Source of the DNA: Rachicladosporium sp. CCFEE 5018
Taxonomy: Eukaryota; Ascomycota; Dothideomycetes; Cladosporiales; Cladosporiaceae
Assembly: GCA_002077045.2 (NCBI GenBank)
Contig: KZ111140.1
Span: forward strand, 1,606,791-1,670,790
Direction of reading: 5' to 3'
DNA: 64,000 nucleotides
Positions 8,067 through 17,990 of the stretch are shown here, in pieces (within the stretch, counting starts at the first letter, position 1; each line of letters opens with the position of its first letter). The notes below the pieces were generated by a model. It worked only from the letters and a program-made list of their open reading frames with translations, had not been told where the DNA came from and did not search any database. The translations under genes were made by a program, and so were the position numbers.

Positions 8067-10625
8067 ATGGACTCTGGATCGGACTTGAGCGTACCCGAGA
8101 TGGTGGACGGAGAAGGGCAGAATGCGCGGCGACAGGTTGAGCAGTTTGATTACATGGAGCCTGGCGACAGCGAGGATCCCACACAATCGCGCTTGTATCA
8201 CCGACCTCGAATACGTGCAAAGTTCTCGCAGCACTTGACGAACATAGGCGCTACGCTGTCAGCAATCCGAATACCGTCGCTTCGCTCTCTTTACACCCCT
8301 GTGGCGAATGCGGAGAGTGGCAGCACTGAGCCCCAGACCTGGAGGGAGCGGGTACGAGCAAGCGCGCGAGTCCCTGGCCACATGACGATCAGCATACCTA
8401 TATTTGCTCGCCTGGTAGGTCTCTTTACAATTGCAGCCCTCATCTGGTTCCTCTTCGCGATCGAGGTGTTCCCCAACAACCTGAACAAGATGGGCATGCA
8501 CTTTGATCCTGAGTCAGTGCGGATATACGTGCAGGAGCACATCGACGCGGAGTCCATCCAGGGCTATCTGTATCACATCACATCGTTCGATCATGTAGCA
8601 GGCACTGAGGGCGATCTCTACCTGGCCCGGTGGATGGAGGAGCGCTGGAAAGAGATGGGTGTTTTCGACCAGGTCGCTCTGCTGGACTACTACGTCTATC
8701 TGAACTATCCTACGAAAGATGGTCGAAGTGTCGAAATTGTCAGTCCCGAGGCTCGGAAATGGACTGCTGCACTGGAAGAAGACTCTGCATATCGAGACCG
8801 TCAGCAAAGTCTCGCCTGGCATGGTCACAGTCGAAGTGGCGAGGTCGAGGGTCCCTTGGTGTACGCAAATGGAGGAAGCCGGGAAGACTTTGCATACCTC
8901 CAAGAACATGGCGTGAATCTCAACGGCACGATCGCTCTGGTCAAGTACTACAGCACTCAGGGTGATCGTGCGCTCAAGGTCAAAGCAGCCGAAGAAGCTG
9001 GGTGCGTTGGTGCGCTGATATACTCTGACCCCGCGGATGATGGTGCTGGCAAGGGCCTAACGTATCCAGCTGGTGCATGGAGACCTGCAGACGGTGTGCA
9101 GAGAGGGAGTGTCAGCTTGATGTCCTGGGTCGTCGGCGACCCATTGACTCCCGGATGGGCTTCCACTCTGGATGCGCAACGAGTCAGCAAGGATCATAAC
9201 CCAGGATTGGTCAATATTCCGAGTCTGCCTCTTGCATGGCGCGACGCTGAGATACTGCTACAGTCGCTCGATGGCGTCGGCGAGGAGGCACCGCGGGAAT
9301 GGGTCGGCGGTACGAACGGTCTGCCCATGAAGTGGTTCATCGGTGGTGGTGACAAAGCTCCGGTGGTGCATTTGAAGAACCTCAATGATGAGAACCCTCT
9401 CCAAACAATCTGGAACTTGCAAGGCATCATCCAGGGCATCGAAGCGCCCGAGAAGAAGGTGATTGTGGGCAACCATAGAGACAGCTGGTGCTTCGGCGCT
9501 GTGGACCCTGGGTCTGGCTCCGCAGTCATGCTGGAGTTGGTCAGTATCTTTGGCGCTCTGCGCAAGCTCGGGTGGCGGCCACTGCGCACCATCGAGTTCG
9601 CTTCCTGGGATGCCGAGGAGTACAATCTTGTGGGTAGTACAGAGTACGTCGAAGACAAGATCGACTACCTTCGCGAAAACGCGATCGCGTACCTCAACGT
9701 CGACGTGGGCGTCTCCGGGTCCAAGTTCCGCGCTGCAGGATCGCCGGTGTGGCAACGCTCCTTGCTTCGCGTGCTTGATCGCGTCACGGATCCGCATACC
9801 AACGAGACACTTCGACAGCTGTGGGACGAAGGTCATAGTAAGCTTGCGGGGTTAGGCGCCGGCAGTGACTACGTTGCCTTCCAAGACATTGCAGGAACCT
9901 CAAGCATTGACTTTGGGTTCGAAGGACCCGAGCATGGGTTTCCCTATCACTCGTGTTACGAGACGTTCGAGTGGATGCAGCGCTTCGGTGACGCAAAAGG
10001 TGAGGATGGCGGCTTCTTGCCATACCACCGCACGCTGGCACAGATTTGGGCTCTTCTCATCCTGGAGATCGCGGACCGCCCGCTCATTCCATTCGATCTG
10101 CGTACTTATGCAGACGCCATGATGCACTACGCCGAAGAGCTCAGCGAAGACGCCACCAAAACCCTGAACGCAGCGTCAGTACCTACATCATCCATCAACC
10201 TGGACCCGATCTTCGCGGCCGCTTTCTTCCTCAAAGAAGCCACTGCTGAATTCCACGCCTTTGAAGACACCTGGGCGACGCAAGTTCTCGCCAATGCCGG
10301 CGGTATGGAGAATCGTAAGTGGTTGCTGAAGCGCCTAGAGTACAACGAGCGAATTTCACGCTTCGAGACCGATCTCCTCGACCTCGCTGATCCGGACCTG
10401 GACGACCCTCGCCTGAATGGCAAGGGCAGGAAGAAGACTGGTGTTCCTGGAAGAGAGCAGTTCAAGCATGTCATATTCGGCCCGCAGGCCTGGAGTGGCT
10501 ACGACGAGGCGTACTTTCCGGCTGTGCGAGACATGTTAGCCGCTGGGAATTGGACGGGCGTGCAGGAATATACTGATATCGCTGCTGCGAGGATGCGTAG
10601 GGCTGGGGAGAGGCTGTCGGAGTAG
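8067..10625 (+). CDS. M28 glutamate carboxypeptidase-like membrane protease
   Basis: Intronless, 852 residues from the ATG at 8067. A basic cytosolic N-terminus of about 110 residues is followed by one membrane segment (about 111-135, ending LIWFLFAIEVF), giving a type II protein. The ectodomain has a PA-like insert, then the M28 di-zinc site: His470 (GNHRD), Asp480 (VDPGSG), Glu517/Glu518 (WDAEEYN), Asp546 (NVDVG) and His628 (PYHSCYE). A C-terminal dimerisation-type helical domain follows. This is the architecture of glutamate carboxypeptidase II and yeast Vps70/Tre1/Tre2. All zinc ligands are present, so activity is plausible. I saw no PPxY motif, which argues against a Tre adaptor role. 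The start lies only 26 bp past the duplication junction, so the native promoter, and possibly a longer N-terminus, may be missing. Confidence 0.9.
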   Translation: MDSGSDLSVPEMVDGEGQNARRQVEQFDYMEPGDSEDPTQSRLYHRPRIRAKFSQHLTNIGATLSAIRIPSLRSLYTPVANAESGSTEPQTWRERVRASARVPGHMTISIPIFARLVGLFTIAALIWFLFAIEVFPNNLNKMGMHFDPESVRIYVQEHIDAESIQGYLYHITSFDHVAGTEGDLYLARWMEERWKEMGVFDQVALLDYYVYLNYPTKDGRSVEIVSPEARKWTAALEEDSAYRDRQQSLAWHGHSRSGEVEGPLVYANGGSREDFAYLQEHGVNLNGTIALVKYYSTQGDRALKVKAAEEAGCVGALIYSDPADDGAGKGLTYPAGAWRPADGVQRGSVSLMSWVVGDPLTPGWASTLDAQRVSKDHNPGLVNIPSLPLAWRDAEILLQSLDGVGEEAPREWVGGTNGLPMKWFIGGGDKAPVVHLKNLNDENPLQTIWNLQGIIQGIEAPEKKVIVGNHRDSWCFGAVDPGSGSAVMLELVSIFGALRKLGWRPLRTIEFASWDAEEYNLVGSTEYVEDKIDYLRENAIAYLNVDVGVSGSKFRAAGSPVWQRSLLRVLDRVTDPHTNETLRQLWDEGHSKLAGLGAGSDYVAFQDIAGTSSIDFGFEGPEHGFPYHSCYETFEWMQRFGDAKGEDGGFLPYHRTLAQIWALLILEIADRPLIPFDLRTYADAMMHYAEELSEDATKTLNAASVPTSSINLDPIFAAAFFLKEATAEFHAFEDTWATQVLANAGGMENRKWLLKRLEYNERISRFETDLLDLADPDLDDPRLNGKGRKKTGVPGREQFKHVIFGPQAWSGYDEAYFPAVRDMLAAGNWTGVQEYTDIAAARMRRAGERLSE

Positions 10626-10794
10626 CGTATGTGTGAGGTTGCTTTTGAGTAGCGAGGCGTTCTGGAGGGAGATGTACAGACCACGGTATGTAAAGCATTT
10701 GCACATAGTTTTATCGAAGGCGATTCGTTCCTCAGCCCCATCCCGAGGCTTCACCCACTACGCCGAGTGCGCAAATGAAGTATCAGAAGACGAC

Positions 10795-11913
10795 TCAACC
10801 GCCTTCGTGCTTGATATGGCACCTCGCCGCCGCATACGTGGGCCGCGTCCCGATCTCAACCCAGTAGAACGCTACCCAGCAATATCCCACGACCCTCCAG
10901 AAGAATCTCTCCTGCCTCGTGCACCGCAGCCCCAGGCCGGTATGCAGCCTCTTATACATCACTATCACAGCCTGCTCGAGTAACACCACAACCCCAAAAC
11001 AGCAGAATGTCCAGAACGGCGCTACGCTCTGACACGGTCCAGGCTTCCACGCAGCGACAGTATGCATCATCCCACTAATCGCAAACGAAAGCAGCGCGAC
11101 CATAGCTCTCCTCACAGCCGGTGCGGGAATCCACGAAGTCAAAACCGCAGCATGCAGGGTGAACGCTTTCCGAGACAGCTTGTGCCAGAAATGGCTATAC
11201 CATCTCTGCAGGGTGTATGCTTCGCTCGGTCGGCCAAAGAGCGGAGGCCAGGCTAAGTGAGGCGATCCGAAGATTCCTACGGCTATGAGGGCACACGCGC
11301 TGTGAGCGCAGGTCAATACCAGTGCGGCGCCGAAGTGAACGAAGATTGTGAGCGCTAGACGAATGTGCGAAGCCCGCAAAGTAAGGGTTTCGGCACGGAG
11401 CTGAGCGATAAGAGAATCGTGGGCCGAGTCCCAGTCTTCGACGTAAATTTCTCCGGGTAGTAGAATTCCAGAGCTGAGATGAGAGTACACGATCCACGTA
11501 AGGCCAGCCACGATCGCTCTCCGAACCAGGAAGTGGAGCCTGGTCATGTCCGGAGGATCCAGGCGATCATTATGCACGCCCATGCGGGGTGAGAAGATAG
11601 CATTGAGACCCCATTGGAGCTTGGCTCCTGTAGTCTCTGCCGATACTGGCGGCGAGACGTTGAGAATGAGAAGGTAGCAACTCGTGTGCAGGGCGACTGC
11701 GGATAGATACTCGGCCAGATTCCCGGATATAAACGTGTCTCTGGGCCTAAGGAAGATGGCACGGAGACAGAGGGCGACTGTCGTTAGTGCAAGGACGAGC
11801 CGTAGAGTGCGTGACGTTGGCGGCACGAAGGCAAGCGAGATAATGGCTGTGCTGTGAGGGAGGAGTGCCGGAACGAGCAGAGATATGTCGATGCCGGCTA
11901 CCGTAATCGCCAT
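10795..11913 (-). CDS. Wax-synthase-domain (MBOAT-type) acyltransferase
   Basis: Intronless, 372 residues, highly hydrophobic with about eight predicted membrane segments. The signature region is RWYSHFWHKLSRKAF (about residues 240-254), followed by FAISGMMHTVAAW with the histidine expected in the catalytic membrane site. This matches the fungal wax-synthase domain family (MBOAT_2), whose members move an acyl group from acyl-CoA to an alcohol or hydroxyl on lipids or secondary metabolites. The substrate cannot be read from sequence, and no biosynthetic cluster surrounds it (M28 protease on one side, zuotin on the other). The C-terminus is short and charged. It converges on the M28 gene with about 170 bp between stops. 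Confidence 0.8.
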   Translation of the reverse strand: MAITVAGIDISLLVPALLPHSTAIISLAFVPPTSRTLRLVLALTTVALCLRAIFLRPRDTFISGNLAEYLSAVALHTSCYLLILNVSPPVSAETTGAKLQWGLNAIFSPRMGVHNDRLDPPDMTRLHFLVRRAIVAGLTWIVYSHLSSGILLPGEIYVEDWDSAHDSLIAQLRAETLTLRASHIRLALTIFVHFGAALVLTCAHSACALIAVGIFGSPHLAWPPLFGRPSEAYTLQRWYSHFWHKLSRKAFTLHAAVLTSWIPAPAVRRAMVALLSFAISGMMHTVAAWKPGPCQSVAPFWTFCCFGVVVLLEQAVIVMYKRLHTGLGLRCTRQERFFWRVVGYCWVAFYWVEIGTRPTYAAARCHIKHEGG

Positions 11914-12386
11914 CGCTGCAGCTCACTGAGCCGCGATTGGCGGTGCCAGCGATCTCCTGCGACCTCGGAGGTACTCTCTCGAGAGGCATTCACTGTCGTA
12001 GGAGTCCCGTTGTCGATTGGTTTCCGGTATGTGACAAAGCATTGTGCAGACACTTGCAAGGCGTAGTCGTGGATCACGAGCGACTACGACATGGGACCAC
12101 CCCTTGTGTAAAATCAGCAACAGAACGTCATTGGACAATGATCCAATGCAGCGGTACAGTCACCAAGTATGCTGCTATACGATCCCTTCGTGTTTGGGTT
12201 TGGTTGGTAGGGGCTTTTGAGGAATGGGTGAGTGTTGGTTGGCTGGTGCTGGGTGAATTTGGAGTGTCTGTTGAGGGAGAAGTGCATATGTAGGGGGTTT
12301 TGGGAACAATACTAAGGTGAGAACAGAGGGGTGCTTTACTTAGCTTGGGGCCATGAGGACAGGCAATGTCTCCAGAGCTTGTAGGC
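11914..12386. other. Intergenic, 473 bp
   Basis: 5' flank of the acyltransferase gene and 3' flank of the zuotin gene. It has a G/T-rich stretch at 12180-12310 but no frame or RNA structure I can support. Confidence 0.6.
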
Positions 12387-13724
12387 TTACGCCAAGCTCT
12401 TCAAATCTCCCTCCTTCACCGTCCCAGCTTCTACCAACCTCGTCCTCTCAGCCTGGAACACCTCCTTCAGACTCCCGGCGTCCTTCCCACCAAGCTTCGC
12501 CGTGAAAGCCGCAATCTCCTCGTTATCGAGCTTGAGGATCAAAGCATCCGCATCGTTGAACGCGCCATCAATCTGCGCCGGACTCGCCTCACCTTCCGCA
12601 AAGTACTTCGCATCCTTGACCGCATTCCTGATAGTCCTCTTATTCTTCTTCGCCGCATTCTTCGCAGCCTCCTTAGCCTTCTTACCCTCTTCGCGACTAG
12701 CCTTATCAGTAGCCTCCTTCTCCTTGGCAGCCTTGTCATCGTCCTCCTTCTTCTTGGCAGCCTCCTCCTTGGCAGCTTTCTCAGCAGCCTCCTTATCAAG
12801 TCGCTTCTTGTTCTTCTCCTTGTTCCCCTCTTGACGGAATTTCTTCGGCCGCTCGTCGAGCGCTAGCGCGTCGTCTATCAGCTTGCGCAGACGAGCTGAG
12901 TCCTCGGTCTTGTGCTTCTTGCGCGCGTTGTTGTTCTTGCGCTCCACGTGGCGTTTTTGGTCGCGAGAAGCGCTGTCATCGGGTACATCCTCGTCGAGGT
13001 ACTCGAAGGATCGCCACGAGTCGAAAGCGTACCAGAAGTTGTAGAACTGCTCGACGTGCTCTTTCGTGCTCTTGTCGTTGCCGAGTTCGGGCACGGGTTG
13101 CTGTTTCGAGAAGCGGCCTTCGGCGCGGAAGACAGGGGCGTAGAGTTTGTAGAAATTGCCGGCTTTCTTCTGCACGTCGCTTTTGCTTGGGGGTTCCACA
13201 TCCGCTGCCTCGTCCACGCTGTCGTATTGACGCCTTCGCACAGGGTCTTGCAGGATCTCGGTAGCGCGCTGAATGCACTTGAAGAACTGATCGCCCTCCT
13301 CCTTTCCACTTGCCGCCTTCTTGTCGGGGTGATGACGCAGCACCTTCTTCCTGTGCGCCTTCTTGATCTGTTCTTCCGTGGCGCGGTACCTGTACTTGCT
13401 CAGACCTAGCACAGCGTAGTGGTCCTGCGTCTTCCAGTCCTTGGCCTCGCGCTGGAGCATCATGGGATCCTCATCCTCGGAGATCTCGGCATCGTCTTGC
13501 TCGGGTGAAGAAGACTTTGCTGCCGAAGCGGCTTGAATCTTCTCATCCTCGGAGAAGGTGCGGTGGTGACGCTTGCGGCGGGCGTGGGCGAGGAAGTGAG
13601 GACCCACTGGGGAGAGGGCGCGGGAGGTAGGAGGCGTGAGGGTGGAGAGGGGGAGGAAGTCCTTCTCGGCAGACCAAGAGGATGGAAGGGCTGGCAGTGA
13701 GCCGGAGAGTTGGAGGGTCGCCAT
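12387..13724 (-). CDS. ZUO1: Zuotin-type ribosome-associated J protein
   Basis: Intronless, 445 residues from the ATG at 13724, close to yeast Zuo1 (433). The order is: N-terminal lead, DWKTQDHYAVLGLSKYRYR and a J domain with the HPD triad (HHPDKK, about residue 135), the zuotin homology region with a run of aromatic residues (FYNFWYAFDSWRSFEYLD), a long Lys/Glu/Ala-rich charged helix, and a C-terminal helical bundle. Zuotin pairs with an Hsp70 (Ssz1) as the ribosome-associated complex and stimulates Ssb on nascent chains. A 166 bp intergenic segment separates it from divergent MZM1, so the two probably share a promoter region. Confidence 0.96.
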   Translation of the reverse strand: MATLQLSGSLPALPSSWSAEKDFLPLSTLTPPTSRALSPVGPHFLAHARRKRHHRTFSEDEKIQAASAAKSSSPEQDDAEISEDEDPMMLQREAKDWKTQDHYAVLGLSKYRYRATEEQIKKAHRKKVLRHHPDKKAASGKEEGDQFFKCIQRATEILQDPVRRRQYDSVDEAADVEPPSKSDVQKKAGNFYKLYAPVFRAEGRFSKQQPVPELGNDKSTKEHVEQFYNFWYAFDSWRSFEYLDEDVPDDSASRDQKRHVERKNNNARKKHKTEDSARLRKLIDDALALDERPKKFRQEGNKEKNKKRLDKEAAEKAAKEEAAKKKEDDDKAAKEKEATDKASREEGKKAKEAAKNAAKKNKRTIRNAVKDAKYFAEGEASPAQIDGAFNDADALILKLDNEEIAAFTAKLGGKDAGSLKEVFQAERTRLVEAGTVKEGDLKSLA

Positions 13725-13890
13725 GTTGTGTTGTGCGTGTGGTGTTGCAGTGGTGAAGGAGGTATGCAGCTGCAAGACAATTATTTGTCCTCGAGATTTA
13801 TTAGATGGTCTGTGCACCTCCGTCATTGAACTCCACGTATGGTGTCGGAGTATGGCATTATTCCTCAAAGCATCTTACTCTACATTAGTC
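13725..13890. promoter_or_regulatory. Divergent promoter region ZUO1 / MZM1
   Basis: Only 166 bp separate the two start codons, which point away from each other, so both core promoters must lie here or overlap the neighbouring coding sequence. No specific element is recognised. Confidence 0.5.
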
Positions 13891-14334
13891 ATGGCCACAC
13901 GCTTCACAAGAGCAGCAGGCTCCGCAATCAAGTCAGACAACAGGACTGCAGTACTGTACACCTACCGTCGCCTCCTCCGCGCAACGTACACAGCCTTCAG
14001 AGGTACACCCCCGTCCCCTACGCGATCCACCACCTTGAGCTCACACATCGCAGGCGACACACCTACCCTCCACGCCTCCCGTACATTCGCCCGTGACCAA
14101 TTCCGCGCATCAAAAGATCTTCAGTCAGGCTCGGAAGAAGCTGGCGCAGCAATGCAGCACGTCCAAGGGGTAATCACGATACTACGACAGAACGTTGTTC
14201 AGGGCGAGCTCCAAAGCAATGGGAACCACAAGCTTCACATCCACGAGCATACTGAGCGAGGCGACAATGCAAGTGCGAAGAAGCTGCAGGGGAGTGTGAA
14301 GACCTTTAAGGAGATTAAGGGGAGTGTGTTTTGA
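13891..14334 (+). CDS. MZM1: LYR-motif complex III assembly factor
   Basis: Intronless, 147 residues. The LYR-type motif lies in AVLYTYRRLLRATYTAF (about residues 19-35), with Phe further down (RTFARDQFRASKDL), then the block AMQHVQGVITILRQNVVQG and HKLHIHEHTERGDN. These are the hallmarks of MZM1/LYRM7, a mitochondrial matrix chaperone that holds the Rieske iron-sulfur protein before it is inserted into complex III. The N-terminus is basic and lacks acidic residues, fitting matrix import. It is transcribed away from zuotin. Confidence 0.93.
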   Translation: MATRFTRAAGSAIKSDNRTAVLYTYRRLLRATYTAFRGTPPSPTRSTTLSSHIAGDTPTLHASRTFARDQFRASKDLQSGSEEAGAAMQHVQGVITILRQNVVQGELQSNGNHKLHIHEHTERGDNASAKKLQGSVKTFKEIKGSVF

Positions 14335-14745
14335 GCCGTTCGAACGCCGCGAACGTTTGTGGCCAACCCGCGTGAACGTAATTCCTTGATTGCCACGCAT
14401 TCTCCTCTAGTCTACGGTGCAGACGCCATTATAGAACCTCGGATATGGATAAGCTCATGCACTATAGCGAGGATGCCATCTTGTACGCCGCTACAAGCAA
14501 CCACGAGCGATTTTGACATTATGCTGAACTACGACATTTCGACTGTCGGGAGTCGTGAACACGGACAAACCATTCGGAGAGCATGACGAACACTAGGCGA
14601 GTACGACGAATGTCTAGTAGAGTTTGCTTGTCGCCCAAGCTCCTCGACTCGCTACACAAGAATCATTGTCGACTCTACACCGGCCCCCCCAATAACTACC
14701 GACTACCAACGTAACACACCATCATAGCTTGAGCTCCCATCAATC
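14335..14745. other. Intergenic, 411 bp
   Basis: Between MZM1 and the first F-box unit. A short C run at 14684-14691 and an A/C-rich leader before 14746 are visible, but no gene. Confidence 0.6.
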
Positions 14746-15323
14746 ATGGCTCCCAAGGTCCTCCGGCTATCTCAATTCCAGCGCCACCGCCTCGAGGCTG
14801 CCAAAGCGGCCAAAGAAGCCGCTCTCCACCAAGCCGCCACAACCTCCGGCGAAGCCCTCCTCGTTATTCCAGAGCTCCTCGAATCAGTACTGGTACACCT
14901 CGACCCCAAGACCCTCCTTCTCTCGCAGCGCGTGAGCACCATGTGGAAAGCCACTGTCGAGCAATCTGTCACCCTTCAGGAGAAGCTGTTCTTCCGCCAG
15001 CGACCTGGCCAGCACAAGGATCAGCTAAATACGCTGTTGGTGTACCGCAGGTGCGGCCAGCCAGATTCAGGATGTATGAGCAGAGGAAATACTACCCTCA
15101 CCAAGATGTCAGAACCACATGGCTCTACGTCTTCGACTTGTCTACTCTCATCCCGGAATCCAGTGCTCGCAAGATGTTCCTCTGCGGGTACGGCCCGATG
15201 AAGTGCCCTTTGCCCGAAGTCTACAGCATGGACTTCGTCGAGGACCGCCAAGAGGACAAAAAGGTTTCGGGATGGGTGTTCTCTACGAGTATGACTCATA
15301 CAGTACTGAACATTGATCGGTAG
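14746..15323 (+). pseudogene. F-box-like unit 1, frameshifted
   Basis: ATG at 14746 (MAPK start, also seen in unit 3). Residues 1-40 are Ala/Lys-rich. The F-box-like segment LLVIPELLESVLVHLDPKT follows, then LSQRVSTMWKATV and EKLFFRQRPG. Near 15045 the match passes from frame 1 to frame 0, a net change equal to one missing base, and continues with YVFDLSTLIPESSARKMFLC to a TAG at 15321-15323. A possible intron at 15289-15345 (GTATGA, branch ACTGAC, TTCGCAG) would extend the frame to about 15432. F-box proteins usually tether substrates to SCF ubiquitin ligases; here only the F-box-like part is recognisable. Confidence 0.7.
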
Positions 15324-15871
15324 TCACTGACACTTCTTTTCGCAGGTTTCTGGTGCCGCTGCCTCGGGTGCGTGGATAGGAGTCCGGTCCGGGCGACCTG
15401 CTAGGTTGTTTGGTGCCCGTATCGGATCATAGAGCCAGTGCATTGCGGTGGACACGATCGACGGCGTGCTTACAGTTGGATGACGGTCTTGCTCAAGATG
15501 ACATTGACGAGGAGCTTGAGGTCGGAAAGCACGCGGTGGACGGGGAAGTGAAGTATGCAAGCCACTTCCATCGATCCTCTTATAAATCTTGTGCCTTCCA
15601 ATTGCCTTGGCCTGTGGCTTAACTAAGACATCCGCACTGGATTAGGTCACGTGCAACATTTGGGAGCCGGTCGGGTGACGCAGAATCACTTCCAGGTCAT
15701 CTTACTCTTCGCTCGTTAGCCGCCAAGGTGACAATCACGTGCCCAAATCGCCGAATCTTCACTCGGCCGCTGACAGCTTCACATGAGAAGTATTGACCCT
15801 CTGACAGACCGATACCGAACACAACACTGCCGGTGCACCTTTCAAAAACAAACAGTACCCACTCACGCCAC
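15324..15871. other. Spacer between F-box units 1 and 2
   Basis: 548 bp. The first 110 bp may be a 3' exon of unit 1, since an open frame to a TAG at about 15430 follows an acceptor-like TTCGCAG. The rest contains no supportable gene. Confidence 0.5.
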
Positions 15872-16506
15872 ATGGAGTACGAGACTGCTGCCGTGCCTTC
15901 TACATATCAGGTGCAGGGCCACGAACATACACCAGCGTCATATACGGCTGCCATCGCAGTGCTCGATCTCCCAGAGCTTCTGGAATCAATCCTCATTGAC
16001 CTCGATATGAAAACTCTCCTACTGTCGCAGCGGGTCAGCAAGCAATGGAAAGCGAGTATCGACTGTTCAGCGAATCTGCAGGATAACTCTTCAACAAGCT
16101 GAAAGACCACAGGGGCGAAGACGGCGTCGATGCGAACAACACGCTGCTTGTCAAGTACTCCGGCCGGGCGCCCTTTTTCAGCTCCCACCATGTGCCTTGA
16201 ACTGCGCCACAGTCGTCACTCTTCGATTCACTCCTTGAACCCGTGAACTACGTCTTCGCCTTCGACCTCACGGTTATGTCGGCAGATGCAAGCGCGCGGA
16301 GGATGACATTGACGTGGTGCAAATGGGAGAAGTGTCCCGTTGCGGGGACGAGGTTCATGATGGCTGTCGGTGAGCAGGATGCTAATGGGGAAGGTGCGGG
16401 CTGGATCGAAGCTGTCGATGGGTGGTACTCTGCCGGAAAGAGGTACTTCACTGGCAAGATGGGTAGGGCGGTTGCAGTGCGCCTGATGCAGGATATGAGG
16501 TCCTGA
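15872..16506 (+). pseudogene. F-box-like unit 2, frameshift plus stop
   Basis: ATG at 15872. The F-box-like segment AVLDLPELLESILIDLDMKT and LSQRVSKQWKAS are clear. At about 16084 (CAGGATAAC) one base appears to be missing. The correct continuation (LFNKLKDHRG-like, then NNTLLVKYS) is in frame 1, which meets a TGA at 16198-16200. The same frame resumes with YVFAFDLTVMSADASARRM and ends with TGA at 16504-16506. With two independent lesions this is a pseudogene rather than a sequencing slip. Confidence 0.8.
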
Positions 16507-16887
16507 TTGCACTGGATGTAAGTGTTTGACATCTCCCTATATTTGATCTTCGCTGACGGGACATCGTAGCACAGTCTCGAGAGTCGAGTTCAGGGTTCGA
16601 TAGGATCGCGTTGCTCGTGCTACACAAGCGAGCAAGTGACCGTTAGAGCCGGGCGTAGGCTGGGAAGAATGTGCCTGCTAATAATTAGTACTTCTGCAAC
16701 CCGGACACTGGTGGTGAGGTTCCACTATCTCCTTCGTCCACATCGCTTATCTCGCACCTTCCGTCGATCCTTCCTGTGCAGCCGACGCCAAGGATGAGAC
16801 CAAAACATCACCCGCGACTTCACTCTTACTGTTGCCTCCTCATCACCCATCCACATCACCCACGTCTCAGAAAGGGTCTATCACAGC
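16507..16887. other. Spacer between F-box units 2 and 3
   Basis: 381 bp, pyrimidine-rich toward the next unit. No gene is visible. Confidence 0.55.
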
Positions 16888-17642
16888 ATGGCGCCCAAAA
16901 GTCGAGGCGCCGCCGCGATATCAAGGAATACAATGCGTACTGGGAGGAAACCAAGACCCCAGCGATGGAAGTCTTCAACCTGCCGGAGTTGCTCGAGTTG
17001 ATACTCCCACACCTCGACATGAAAACTCTCCTTTTCGCACAAGTCGTCAATATCAAGTTCAAGGCGACAATCTAGAACTCACCAAAGTGCCAGGACAAGC
17101 TCTTCTTCCGCTTGCAAGAGGGCAGGAGCAAGGACGGGGACGACATGCTCAATCCGATGCTGGTCAAGAGCGCGCCCTCGCCCTGCGACTTGCACGATAC
17201 AGCCAGCAATTGCGCATGCAAAGCCTGCACTACCAAGAAGTGGACGTTCAAGTTCGATGTTTCGAAGATGTCCAAGATTGCGAGCGCCCGTCGCATGGTG
17301 CTGTCATGGAGTCTAAGGGAGCATTGCCTGGCGCCCGGCACGGACATGCAATTCATCGACAAAACGCCGTCGGGCGAGGAGAACATGTGCTGGCGCTTTC
17401 GTGATCCAGTTGTCCACGTTATCAAGGAGACCAGGGAGGAGAGTGTGACGTCGACTTATGGTGGCTACACTGTAGCATTCCTCCAGAGTTACTACGGGAA
17501 CTGTTGCAATGGGGCACAGTGTGGTGCGCACTATGGGAGCGACGCTGGGAGCGACCTCCCGAACGTTGGTGATGTCGATTCGTATTTCCACTCTCATATT
17601 GAGGTCCCTTTACTAAAATGGAATGTTACAGACAACTGGTGA
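16888..17642 (+). pseudogene. F-box-like unit 3, nonsense plus N-terminal shift
   Basis: An ATG at 16888 begins MAPKSR as in unit 1, but the F-box lies in another frame, so an indel near 16900-16910 is likely; the first in-frame ATG is 16965. The F-box-like segment is EVFNLPELLELILPHLDMKT. A TAG at 17073-17075 interrupts the frame exactly where the other units have a codon. The original was probably CAG, as unit 6 reads ATIQSS there. Downstream the same frame stays open for 188 codons, including ASARRMVLSW and a Gly/Ser/Asp-rich C-terminus, to TGA at 17640-17642. Confidence 0.8.
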
Positions 17643-17990
17643 AGCTCAACGCTCTATCTCGTGGTGATATCGGAAAGAAGCTTGAAAGATTTCGTCCGCT
17701 CACTACACGAAGGCCATACAAGGTTGGAGTGAGTGCTGAGCTTGCACCCGTAGACACGTGAATGCACGTGCTGTGTGAGCGAAATGGCAGGCACGTAGTA
17801 AGAGCGTGAAGTATGCGAGACTTTGATTTCAATCTGTTTGCTCACTGTACTTGACTTCACATCACCACCCCCAAGATACATTCACACTCCCATCAAGGCT
17901 TCTACCTTTCCCATCATCATCAATCGTCAACACGCATCTCGGCACAGAGACTTACTACATTCATCAACGCACGAAAAGACTCTCGACACA
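17643..17990. other. Spacer between F-box units 3 and 4
   Basis: 348 bp with a C/A-rich leader before unit 4. No gene is visible. Confidence 0.55.

Noticed and set aside
8015..8234. Minus-strand N-terminal extension of copy A COX4
   Set aside because: The open frame 8234-8015 is antisense to the M28 start and to the junction; it has no presequence character and differs from the true exons 1-2 of copy B.
12539..12866. Leu/Ser-rich frames opposite zuotin
   Set aside because: They are the antisense shadow of the Lys/Glu/Ala-rich helix of ZUO1.
15040..15092. Short intron to explain the frame change in F-box unit 1
   Set aside because: Possible GT-AG pairs there are only 20-31 bp long, below the size of the other introns in this window, and do not restore frame.
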